From: Streptomyces sp. NBC_01235
GTDB lineage: Bacteria; Actinomycetota; Actinomycetes; Streptomycetales; Streptomycetaceae
Length of the DNA stretch: 64,000 nucleotides
Reading direction: 5' to 3'
NCBI RefSeq assembly: GCF_035989285.1
Contig: NZ_CP108513.1
Location: 6,882,001-6,946,000 of the forward strand
The translations under genes and the position numbers were made by a program. Positions 27,204-34,885 of this stretch are shown one piece after another (position 1 is the stretch's first letter; every line of letters begins with the position of its first letter). The notes below the pieces were generated by a model. The model was not told the origin of the DNA. It saw nothing but the letters and a program-made list of their open reading frames with translations, and made no database searches.

Positions 27204-28568
27204 TCAGCACAGACGTACCGCCTCTCCCGGGCCCGTCGGCCAGGCCGTCAGCGGGGTGAAGCCGCGATGCCCGCACTCGCCGAAGACCCTGACGGGCGCG
27301 CCGCCCGAGAGGGCGACCAGACGCCACAGGCCGGGGCGGGAGAGCGCCGCGGGGGTGAGGGGCAGGGCCGTCTCGCCGTCGGCGTCCGCCAGTTGCCAGG
27401 AGTCGCCGTCGCGGGTGGGGACGACGGCGGCCAGGGTGGCCGGGACCGAGTCCTGCCAGGGGTCGTGGCGCAGGGTCTCGCCATAGCGGGCGGTCGCCTC
27501 GGTCGTCGTCATGCCCGGGGGCCGGGCGCCGGTGGGCGCGGGCGGGGCGAACTGCTGGCCGAGCGAGGCCCGTTGTTGTCCCGCGCCCGGGTGCGCGGAC
27601 AGCTCGGCGTCCAGCACGAGGCCGACGGGCAGCGTGAGCTCCGGGGCGCGGCCCGCGGCGCCGTAGGAGAGGAGGAGCGCGCTGCGGCCCGAGGTGGTGC
27701 CGTACAGCCAGATACGGCGGGTCGTCAGTTTCGGGTCCGGCGTGTCGTACTGGGCGAGGACCAGCCACTGGTCGCGGACCGGTGGCCCCTCCGGTGCGGA
27801 CGGCAGGCCCACACGGGTACGGACCGTGGCCGCCAGGGCGTCCGGCAGCCGCTCGCGGTGCAGCCAGCCCTGGTCGAGGAGGTGGAGCAGCGCGCACTCC
27901 TCCAGCAGCCGCATCGGCCAGCCGGGGCCGGATCCCGGGATCGATCCCAACTCCCGTGCGCGCGAGGCGAGTCCGGGCGCCTGGGCGTCGACCATGCGGG
28001 CCGCTGTCTCCTCCCACAGCCCGTACCCCGCCTGCTCGGCCGTGGCCAGGCCGGAACGCAGGAGGTCGGCGAGTCGCTCCTCCAGTTCGGTCGCTCCGGC
28101 GGTGATCCGCTCGGCGCGCCGTTCCGCACGGCGGCGCGCCCCCTCCGGGTCGGCGGGGCCGGACGCGGAACCCGCCGGGCCGGCCTCCCGTTTCTCCCGC
28201 GTACGCCTGCTCCCGGCGATCCACTGCTCGGCCCAGTCCGGCGCCCGCCCCGTCGGCACCGATCCCTCCCCGTCGGCCGACCAGAGCAACAACAGCCCGA
28301 GCGCGTGCTTGCACGGAAACTTGCGGCTCGGGCAACTGCACTTGTACGCCGGGCCGGAGGCCGCGGACGTGTTCGTGACGTCGACGACCGTGCGGTACGG
28401 AGTGCCGCCGCTGCCCGCGCACAGCCCCCACACCACCCCCTCCTCCGATCTGCCCGTACCGGACCACGGGCCGGCCACGCCGAGTTTGCTTCCCGCTTTG
28501 CGTGACGCGGAGTCAGGCGCCAGTGCCAGCACCTGGTCCGCGGTCCAGCGCACCCCCTGCTGAGTCAT
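27204..28568 (-). CDS. SWIM zinc-finger protein
   Basis: A 454-residue cytoplasmic protein. The SWIM motif C-x-C-x6-C-x-H is complete in YKCSCPSRKFPCKHALG at about residues 76-92; such fingers bind DNA or protein partners. The rest is helical with no recognised enzyme motif and contains a charged Arg/Glu-rich segment (ADPEGARRRAERRAERITAG-like) after the finger. The start MTQQGVRWTADQVLALAPD is the family's usual opening. It lies only seven bases after a perfect PafBC-type -10, so its mRNA is probably leaderless. First gene of the minus-strand arm of the MoxR/VWA cluster. Confidence 0.88.
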   Translation of the reverse strand: MTQQGVRWTADQVLALAPDSASRKAGSKLGVAGPWSGTGRSEEGVVWGLCAGSGGTPYRTVVDVTNTSAASGPAYKCSCPSRKFPCKHALGLLLLWSADGEGSVPTGRAPDWAEQWIAGSRRTREKREAGPAGSASGPADPEGARRRAERRAERITAGATELEERLADLLRSGLATAEQAGYGLWEETAARMVDAQAPGLASRARELGSIPGSGPGWPMRLLEECALLHLLDQGWLHRERLPDALAATVRTRVGLPSAPEGPPVRDQWLVLAQYDTPDPKLTTRRIWLYGTTSGRSALLLSYGAAGRAPELTLPVGLVLDAELSAHPGAGQQRASLGQQFAPPAPTGARPPGMTTTEATARYGETLRHDPWQDSVPATLAAVVPTRDGDSWQLADADGETALPLTPAALSRPGLWRLVALSGGAPVRVFGECGHRGFTPLTAWPTGPGEAVRLC

Positions 28569-28575
28569 GCCATCG

Positions 28576-28598
28576 AAGGTAGAGCCCACCACTGACAA
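28576..28598 (-). promoter_or_regulatory. PafBC-type DNA-damage promoter of the SWIM operon
   Basis: Minus strand: TTGTCAGTG (28590-28598), 8-base spacer, TACCTT (28576-28581). Exact match to TTGTCRGTG-N8-TANNNT. The SWIM ATG begins seven bases after the -10. Confidence 0.72.
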
Positions 28599-28669
28599 TC
28601 GGTCCGCCGAGCGCCCGGCGGGGGCCCGGCGATTGCGGTCGTCAGGACGTTTTCGCAGGTCAGATCGCA

Positions 28670-28692
28670 TTGTCAGTGGCGTGGTGCACGGT
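28670..28692 (+). promoter_or_regulatory. PafBC-type promoter (degenerate -10) of the MoxR operon
   Basis: TTGTCAGTG (28670-28678), 8-base spacer, CACGGT (28687-28692). The upstream element is perfect; the -10 keeps A at position 2 and T at position 6 but has C at position 1. It is divergent from, and about 70 bp away from, the SWIM promoter motif. Confidence 0.55.
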
Positions 28693-28735
28693 GGACACCA
28701 GATCCGAACCGGCCGAGCTGGAGGGGGCCTCAGCC

Positions 28736-29866
28736 ATGTCTGTGTCCGTAGATCCAACGTCCGTGGAACCGAGTGGGACCGAGCCGGCGCAGGCATTGCG
28801 TCCGCACGCAGAGGACGCCTTCGCCGACGAACTCGCCGCGCTGGCCGCGCAGGACGACCGGCCGCGCCCGGCCCGCTGGAAGCTGTCGCCGTGGGCCGTC
28901 GCCACTTATCTCCTCGGCGGCGTCCTGCCGGACGGCACGGTGATCTCGCCGAAGTACGTGGGCCCGCGCCGCCTCGTCGAGGTCGCCGTCAGCACCCTCG
29001 CCACCGACCGTGCCCTGCTCCTGCTCGGAGTACCGGGCACCGCCAAGACCTGGGTGTCCGAGCACCTGGCCGCGGCGGTCAGCGGCGACTCGACGCTGCT
29101 GGTGCAGGGCACCGCGGGCACACCGGAGGAGGCGATCCGCTACGGCTGGAACTACGCGCAGCTGCTCGCGCACGGGCCGAGCCGGGACGCGCTGGTGCCC
29201 AGCCCCGTCATGCGGGCCATGGCGGAGGGGGCGACGGTACGGGTGGAGGAGCTGACGCGTATTCCGGCCGACGTGCAGGACACGCTGATCACCATTCTCT
29301 CCGAGAAGACGCTGCCGATACCGGAGTTGGGGCAGGAGGTCCAGGCCGTCCGCGGGTTCAACCTCATCGCCACGGCCAACGACCGCGACCGCGGGGTCAA
29401 CGAGCTGTCCAGCGCCCTGCGCCGGCGCTTCAACACGGTGGTGCTGCCGCTGCCGGAGAGCGTCGAGGCCGAGGTCGACATCGTCGCGCGGCGCGTCGAC
29501 CAGATCGGCCGCTCCCTCGATCTGCCGGCCGCACCCGACGGCATCGACGAGATCCGCCGCGTGGTGACCGTCTTCCGCGAACTGCGCGACGGCGTCACCT
29601 CCGACGGCCGTACGAAGGTGAAGTCGCCGAGCGGCACGCTGTCCACCGCCGAGGCCATCTCGGTCGTCACCGGCGGGCTCGCACTGGCCGCCCACTTCGG
29701 GGACGGCGTGCTGCGGTCGGGGGACGTCGCCGCGGGCATCCTCGGCGCGGTCGTTCGCGACCCGGCCGCCGACCGGGTCGTCTGGCAGGAGTACCTGGAG
29801 GCGGTCGTGCGTGAACGCGCAGGCTGGACGGACTTCTACCGCGCGTGCCGGGAGGTGAGCGCGTGA
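28736..29866 (+). CDS. MoxR-type AAA+ ATPase
   Basis: A 376-residue ATPase of the MoxR branch, chaperone-like enzymes that remodel partners with VWA proteins. Walker A is LLLLGVPGTAKTWVSE, a Walker B-like strand is ATVRVEELTRIPADVQDTL, sensor 1 is NLIATANDRDRGVNEL, followed by the arginine-finger region SSALRRRFNTV. The C-terminal helices contain the lid domain. The ATG at 28736 (MSVSVDPTSVE) has GAGGGGG upstream. It overlaps the next small ORF by GTGA, so the whole plus-strand arm appears translationally chained. Confidence 0.92.
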   Translation: MSVSVDPTSVEPSGTEPAQALRPHAEDAFADELAALAAQDDRPRPARWKLSPWAVATYLLGGVLPDGTVISPKYVGPRRLVEVAVSTLATDRALLLLGVPGTAKTWVSEHLAAAVSGDSTLLVQGTAGTPEEAIRYGWNYAQLLAHGPSRDALVPSPVMRAMAEGATVRVEELTRIPADVQDTLITILSEKTLPIPELGQEVQAVRGFNLIATANDRDRGVNELSSALRRRFNTVVLPLPESVEAEVDIVARRVDQIGRSLDLPAAPDGIDEIRRVVTVFRELRDGVTSDGRTKVKSPSGTLSTAEAISVVTGGLALAAHFGDGVLRSGDVAAGILGAVVRDPAADRVVWQEYLEAVVRERAGWTDFYRACREVSA

Positions 29867-29973
29867 ACGCGAGCGACCGGAACAAGGAGAGCCGGGCCTG
29901 GGACCGAGGAGCGGGGAGGGTGGCTGTGGACGACGACACGAGGTGGCCCCGCAGGCGTGGGGGGACGGGATGA
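29863..29973 (+). CDS. 36-codon linking ORF between MoxR and DUF5682 genes
   Basis: A GTG inside the MoxR stop (GTGA) opens a frame beginning VNASDRNKESRAW that ends in TGA overlapping the DUF5682 ATG (ATGA). It fills the gap exactly. The peptide is charged (Arg/Asp-rich) and not recognised. It may be a real small protein or only a device that couples translation of the two large genes. Confidence 0.4.
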   Translation: MNASDRNKESRAWDRGAGRVAVDDDTRWPRRRGGTG

Positions 29974-32480
29974 CGGGCGCCGAGGAGAGCGGTGGCCAGG
30001 GCGCGGGGGCAGGGCGGCCGCTGCTGCTCGGAGTGCGTCATCACGGGCCGGGGTCGGCGCGGGCGGTGCGGGCGGCGCTGGAGGCCGCCCGGCCCCTGAC
30101 CGTGCTGGTCGAGGGGCCGCCCGAGGCCGACGCGCTGATCCCGCTGGCCGCCGACGAGGACATGCGACCGCCGGTCGCCCTGCTCGCCCACGCGGTCGAC
30201 GAGCCCGGCCGGTCGGCCTTCTGGCCGCTCGCCGAGTTCTCCCCGGAGTGGGTCGCGCTCCGCTGGGCCCTGGAACACGGGGTCCCGGCCCGCTTCATCG
30301 ACCTCCCGGCCTCGCACACGCTGGCGTGGGAGGGGGCGGCCACGGAAGAGGAGACGAAGGAGAAGGAGAAGGAGAAGGAGAAGGAGAAGGAGAAGGAGAA
30401 GGGGGGAAGGGCGGGGGCCGGGGGCCGTCATGGGGTGCGGGGGGATCCGTTGGGGGCGTTGGCCGCGGTGGGCGGGTACGACGACGCCGAGCGGTGGTGG
30501 GAGGACGTTGTCGAGCATCGGACCGCCGGGGCCGAGGATCCTTTCGCACCGTTCGCCGCGATCGAGGAGGCCATGGGGGCGCTGCGGGAGACGGACGACA
30601 CCGACGCCGGGGGGCACGGGAACGACCGGGACCTCGTGCGGGAGGCGTACATGCGCGTCCAGGTGCGGGCGGCGCAACGGGAGTTCGGGGCGGACGGCGT
30701 GGCCGTGGTGTGCGGGGCGTGGCATGTGCCCGCGCTGCGCCGGAAGGTCGCTGTCGCCGCCGACCGGGCACTGCTCAAGGGGCTGCCCAAGGTCAAGACC
30801 GACCTGACCTGGGTGCCGTGGACCCACCGCAGGCTGGCCCGGGCCGGGGGGTACGGCGCGGGCATCGACTCGCCGGGCTGGTACGCGCATCTGTTCGGCG
30901 CGCCGGACCGGCCGGTCGAGCGCTGGCTGACGAAGGTGGCGTTCCTGCTGCGCGAGGAGGACCGGATCGTGTCCTCCGCGCACGTCATCGAGGCGGTCCG
31001 GCTGGCCGGGGCGCTCGCCGCGTTGCGCGGCCGGCCGCTGCCCGGTCTGAGCGAGACGACCGACGCCGTGCGCGCGGTGCTGTGCGAGGGCTCGGACGTC
31101 CCGCTGGCGCTGGTGCGCGACCGGCTGGTGGTCGGGGACGTGCTGGGCGAGGTGCCGGCCGGCGCGCCCGCGGTGCCGTTGCAGCGCGACCTCGACCGGG
31201 CGCAGCGTCGGCTGCGGCTCAAACCGGAGTCGGCGGAGCGGGAGTTGGCGCTCGATCTGCGCAAGGAGAACGACGCCGAGCGCAGCAGGCTGCTGCACCG
31301 GCTGCGGCTGCTGCTCGTCGAGTGGGGCGAGCCGGCCGTCTCGCGCGGCGGCACGGGCACGTTCCGGGAGACGTGGCGGCTGAGGTGGGAGCCGGAGCTG
31401 TCCGTGCGGGTCGCCGAGGCCGGGGTGTGGGGGACGACCGTGCTCGCCGCGGCCACCGCCAAGGCGGAGGCGGACGCCGTCGGCGCGCGGGGTCTCGCCG
31501 AGGTGACCGCGCTGGCCGAGTGTTGCCTCCTGGCCGGGCTGCCGGACGCGCTTCCGACGGTGATGCGGATCCTGGCCGACCGGGCGGCCCTCGACACGGA
31601 CGTCGGCCACCTCGCGCAGGCCCTGCCCGCCCTCGTCCGCTCCCTCCGCTACGGCGACGTACGGGGCACCGACACCCGCGCACTGGCGGAGGTGGCGGCA
31701 GGCCTCGCCGAACGGGTCTTCGTCGGCCTCCCCCCGGCCTGCGCCTCGCTCGACGCGGACGCGGCGGACGAGATGCGGCGCCATGTGGACGCGGTGCACG
31801 GGGCGGTGGGGATGCTGGAGGAGGAGGCGCCGGAGGAGGCGGCGGCCCCGGGGCGGGATGACAGGGGTGACCCATCGGCGGACCGTGACCTGGGCGGTGG
31901 TGGACTGCGGGCGCGCTGGCGGGGTGTGCTGCGGGTGTTGGCCGGCCGGGACAGCGTGTCCGGTGTCGTGCGGGGGCGTGCCGCGCGACTTCTCCTGGAC
32001 GAGGGGGAGTTGGATCCGGACGAGGCGGCGCGGCTGATGGGGCTCGCTCTGTCGCCGGGGACGCCGCCGTCGGACGCGGCCGCCTGGATCGAGGGCTTCG
32101 TCGGTGGCGGTTCCGGGGGCGGGCTGCTCCTGGTGCACGACGAACGGCTGTTCGGGCTGGTCGACGGGTGGCTCACGGCGGTGCCGGCGGACGCTTTCAC
32201 GGACGTACTGCCACTGCTGCGGCGGACGTTCTCGGCGCACGAGCCCGGGGTACGACGCACGCTCGGCGAGCTGGTCCGGCGCGGGCCGGGGCAGCGCGGG
32301 AGTGCGGTGGCGGCCGGTTCCGGCATACCCGGCTTCGCGGCCGAACCGGACGCCGGACGCGCGGACGCCGTGCTGCCGGTCGTGCGGCTGCTGCTCGGGC
32401 TGGACCGACCGGGTGGCGCGGGCGGCCGGGAGGGAGTGGAAGAGGACGTGGACATCGACCTTGTGGGGGTGGCGGGATGA
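29970..32480 (+). CDS. DUF5682 protein, TraB/Tiki-like
   Basis: An 836-residue protein from the ATG at 29970, supported by the ATGA overlap. The opening LLLGVRHHGPGSARAV with VLVEGPPEAD and the later VVCGAWHVPAL resemble the paired GxxH and Glu motifs of the TraB/PrgY/Tiki superfamily of putative metalloproteases (my inference). The remaining two thirds are Ala/Leu-rich helical repeats. A (Lys-Glu)7 tract encoded by AAGGAG repeats sits at about residues 130-144. No signal or membrane helix. It lies between MoxR and VWA genes and is likely a client or effector of that pair. Confidence 0.85.
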   Translation: MTGAEESGGQGAGAGRPLLLGVRHHGPGSARAVRAALEAARPLTVLVEGPPEADALIPLAADEDMRPPVALLAHAVDEPGRSAFWPLAEFSPEWVALRWALEHGVPARFIDLPASHTLAWEGAATEEETKEKEKEKEKEKEKEKGGRAGAGGRHGVRGDPLGALAAVGGYDDAERWWEDVVEHRTAGAEDPFAPFAAIEEAMGALRETDDTDAGGHGNDRDLVREAYMRVQVRAAQREFGADGVAVVCGAWHVPALRRKVAVAADRALLKGLPKVKTDLTWVPWTHRRLARAGGYGAGIDSPGWYAHLFGAPDRPVERWLTKVAFLLREEDRIVSSAHVIEAVRLAGALAALRGRPLPGLSETTDAVRAVLCEGSDVPLALVRDRLVVGDVLGEVPAGAPAVPLQRDLDRAQRRLRLKPESAERELALDLRKENDAERSRLLHRLRLLLVEWGEPAVSRGGTGTFRETWRLRWEPELSVRVAEAGVWGTTVLAAATAKAEADAVGARGLAEVTALAECCLLAGLPDALPTVMRILADRAALDTDVGHLAQALPALVRSLRYGDVRGTDTRALAEVAAGLAERVFVGLPPACASLDADAADEMRRHVDAVHGAVGMLEEEAPEEAAAPGRDDRGDPSADRDLGGGGLRARWRGVLRVLAGRDSVSGVVRGRAARLLLDEGELDPDEAARLMGLALSPGTPPSDAAAWIEGFVGGGSGGGLLLVHDERLFGLVDGWLTAVPADAFTDVLPLLRRTFSAHEPGVRRTLGELVRRGPGQRGSAVAAGSGIPGFAAEPDAGRADAVLPVVRLLLGLDRPGGAGGREGVEEDVDIDLVGVAG
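30358..30402 (+). repeat. In-frame AAGGAG hexanucleotide repeat
   Basis: Seven AAGGAG units plus AAG inside the DUF5682 gene, encoding Lys-Glu repeats. Each unit equals a strong Shine-Dalgarno core, so it may pause ribosomes; changes in unit number keep the frame. Confidence 0.85.
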
Positions 32481-32629
32481 CGAATGACCGACTGCAGGAA
32501 TCGCGAGAGGGCGCCGACGTGATCGCCGCGGGCAGGAACACGAACCGGGGCGGGTTCAAGGACCGTCCGGCGGTTGCCGTCGCGGTGATGCCGCTCTGGG
32601 AGCGGCCTCGTACGGGGATGCGCCGATGA
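32477..32629 (+). CDS. 50-residue small protein between DUF5682 and VWA genes
   Basis: The ORF begins MTNDRLQESREGADVIAAGR and overlaps both neighbours by exactly ATGA (start in the DUF5682 stop; its own stop in the VWA start). Codon third positions are mostly G or C. It is basic at the C-terminus (RPRTGMRR) with one short hydrophobic stretch (PAVAVAVMPLW). Not recognised. The double 4-base overlap supports translation; function unknown. Confidence 0.6.
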   Translation: MTNDRLQESREGADVIAAGRNTNRGGFKDRPAVAVAVMPLWERPRTGMRR

Positions 32630-33789
32630 CGACCGAGGCGATGGACCCGGAGCGGGAGCGGCTGCGGCGCTGGCGGCTGGTGCTCGGGGGTGACGCGGCG
32701 GACGGCACCGGACACGGGCTCTCCGGGCGGGACTCCGCGATGGACGGGGCGCTCACCGCGCTCTACGGACCGGGCGAGGGAGCGCGCGCGGGGCGGGACC
32801 GGGCGGCGGGGCTCGGGGCGTCGGCACCGGCCGTGGCCCGCTGGCTCGGGGACATCCGGACGTACTTCCCCTCCTCCGTCGTGCAGGTCATGCAGCGCGA
32901 CGCCATCGACCGGCTCGGGCTGTCCGCGCTGCTGCTGGAGCCGGAGATGCTGGAGGCGGTGGAGGCCGACGTACACCTCGTCGGCACGCTGCTCTCCCTC
33001 AACAAGGCGATGCCCGAGACGACGAAGGAGACGGCACGGGCGGTCGTCCGCAAGGTCGTCGAGGACCTGGAGGCGCGGCTGGCCACCCGCACCCGGGCCG
33101 CCCTCACCGGCGCCCTCGACCGTGGCGCGCGGGTCAGCCGGCCGCGCCACCACGACATCGACTGGAACCGCACGATCGGCGCCAACCTCAAGCACTACCT
33201 GCCCGAGTACGGGACGGTCGTGCCCGAGCGGCTCGTCGGGTACGGGAGGGCGTCGCAGTCGGTCAAGAAGGAGGTGATCCTCTGCATCGACCAGTCGGGG
33301 TCGATGGCGGCGTCGGTGGTGTACGCGTCGGTGTTCGGGGCGGTGTTGGCTTCGATGCGGTCGATCAGCACCCGGCTCGTCGTCTTCGACACGGCGGTCG
33401 CGGACCTCACCGACCTGCTCGACGATCCGGTGGACGTCCTGTTCGGCACCCAGCTCGGCGGCGGTACGGACATCAACCGGGCGCTCGCGTACTGCCAGTC
33501 GCAGATCACCCGGCCCGCTGAGACGGTGGTGGTGCTCATCAGCGACCTGTACGAGGGAGGCATACGCGACGAGATGCTCAAGCGGGTCGCGGCGATGAAG
33601 GCGTCGGGCGTACAGGTCGTCGTGCTGCTCGCGCTGTCCGACGAGGGGGCGCCGGCCTACGACCGGGAGCACGCGGCGGCGCTCGCGGCGCTGGGCGCAC
33701 CGGCGTTCGCCTGCACACCGGATCTGTTCCCCGAGGTCATGGCGGCGGCGATCGAGAAGCGTCCGCTGCCCGTGCCGGACACCGCCTGA
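32626..33789 (+). CDS. VWA (CoxE-like) domain protein
   Basis: A 387-residue partner of the MoxR ATPase. The VWA domain occupies the C-terminal half: metal-ion site DQSGSMAAS (DxSxS), the Thr in LGGGTDINRAL, and the Asp in VVVLISDLYEGG are all present, so it should bind Mg. The N-terminal half is helical, with the CoxE-like segment DIRTYFPSSVVQVMQRDAI. VWA proteins of this kind act as adaptors that present substrates to MoxR. Last gene of the plus arm; a 50-codon ORF is coupled upstream. Confidence 0.92.
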   Translation: MTTEAMDPERERLRRWRLVLGGDAADGTGHGLSGRDSAMDGALTALYGPGEGARAGRDRAAGLGASAPAVARWLGDIRTYFPSSVVQVMQRDAIDRLGLSALLLEPEMLEAVEADVHLVGTLLSLNKAMPETTKETARAVVRKVVEDLEARLATRTRAALTGALDRGARVSRPRHHDIDWNRTIGANLKHYLPEYGTVVPERLVGYGRASQSVKKEVILCIDQSGSMAASVVYASVFGAVLASMRSISTRLVVFDTAVADLTDLLDDPVDVLFGTQLGGGTDINRALAYCQSQITRPAETVVVLISDLYEGGIRDEMLKRVAAMKASGVQVVVLLALSDEGAPAYDREHAAALAALGAPAFACTPDLFPEVMAAAIEKRPLPVPDTA

Positions 33790-33870
33790 TACGACGGGGG
33801 GCTTGCGCGACCTCGGGACGCACGTGCAAGGATCGAGGGCACGTTGCCGCCGCACGGAGGACCTTCCCTC

Positions 33871-34785
33871 TTGACCTGGCCCACCGCTCTTCCCGTTGCC
33901 GCTCTGCGCGTCCTGCGCACGGCGGTTGGGCGGTGTGTGCTGCAACTCGCGTTGCTGGTGGCCGGGTTGTTCGCGCTCGGGTTCCTCTGCGGGGAACAGG
34001 CGCATGCGGCGGAAGGCGCGTCGACACCGACTGCCGTGACCGCCCGGGTCGGGAGCCCGACCTCGGCTGCGGCCTCAACTCCGGCTCATGCTTCGACTCC
34101 GGCTCCGGCTCCGGTTGTGGTTCCGGATTCGGATTCGGTTCCTGAGACGCGTATCGCCGACCCCGTCCGTCCCGTCGCCGACAAGGTCGCAGAACCCGTC
34201 GGTGAGGTCGTGGCGGCGGTGAGCGAGGAACTGGGCCGGGCCTCGGCACAGGTGCCGCCCGTCTCGTCGCTGCCGACGATTCCGTCACTGCCGGTCGTGT
34301 CGGACCTCCCCGCCCTCCCCGCCCTGCCGGGCGTCTCCGAGCTGCCGAGCCTTCCCGCCCTCCCGGGCCTTCCGTCGCTTCCGGCGCGGACGCTTCCGGC
34401 GCCGGTCACGCAGGGCTCCGTGGCGAGTCCGTCGCCGGACGCGCCCGCATCCGGTGACCAGCAGACGGCCGAGGGCACGGTGTCGTACGGGCCGGTGGGT
34501 TCCGTCACAACCGTCACCGGCGGTTCGAACGGCGTCGGTCATCGCGTCGCGCCCGCCCGCACCGGGCACGACCCCGCGCCCGTGCAGCACGGGCCCGCCG
34601 GTGACCGCAACGGCGTGCTGGGCGACGGGGCGGCGCTCGACGGCGGTGCTTCGCGGCACGGTGACGCGCATGCGGTCACGCCGTATCAGCGGGTTCCGCT
34701 GCGGCTGGTGCCCGGCAGTGCCGTGCGCTCCGACGCGGCCGAGACACGGGACAGGTACCGGGACATTCCGGTCTTCCCCGGCTAG
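33871..34785 (+). CDS. Secreted Pro/Leu-rich repeat protein
   Basis: About 304 residues, exported: the signal LQLALLVAGLFALGFLCGEQAHA ends at an AHA-A site. The mature part has a Pro/Ala/Thr region, then repeats of LPxLPxLPG type (for example SLPTIPSLPVVSDLPALPALPG), then a Gly/His-rich tail. The start is TTG at 33871, ten bases after GGAGG; an upstream TTG at 33844 lacks a ribosome site. No known domain. It precedes another secreted repeat protein with similar vocabulary (PVADKVAEPVGEVV), and the two may work together at the cell surface or be related. Confidence 0.7.
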   Translation: MTWPTALPVAALRVLRTAVGRCVLQLALLVAGLFALGFLCGEQAHAAEGASTPTAVTARVGSPTSAAASTPAHASTPAPAPVVVPDSDSVPETRIADPVRPVADKVAEPVGEVVAAVSEELGRASAQVPPVSSLPTIPSLPVVSDLPALPALPGVSELPSLPALPGLPSLPARTLPAPVTQGSVASPSPDAPASGDQQTAEGTVSYGPVGSVTTVTGGSNGVGHRVAPARTGHDPAPVQHGPAGDRNGVLGDGAALDGGASRHGDAHAVTPYQRVPLRLVPGSAVRSDAAETRDRYRDIPVFPG

Positions 34786-34808
34786 GGACAGGCGGCCTTC
34801 CCCCGCCC

Positions 34809-34840
34809 CAGACCTGCCGCGCGGGGGTGGAGCAGGTCTG
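34809..34840 (+). terminator. Weak hairpin between the two secreted protein genes
   Basis: CAGACCTGC and GCAGGTCTG arms with a 14-base loop, just after the first gene. Confidence 0.4.
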
Positions 34841-34885
34841 CCCACCCGCCCGAAGTCTCGGAACCCCTAAGGATCTGACGCACGC

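Noticed and set aside
33844..33870. Upstream TTG start for the secreted Pro/Leu-rich protein
   Set aside because: No ribosome site before it, whereas GGAGG is ideally placed for the TTG at 33871.
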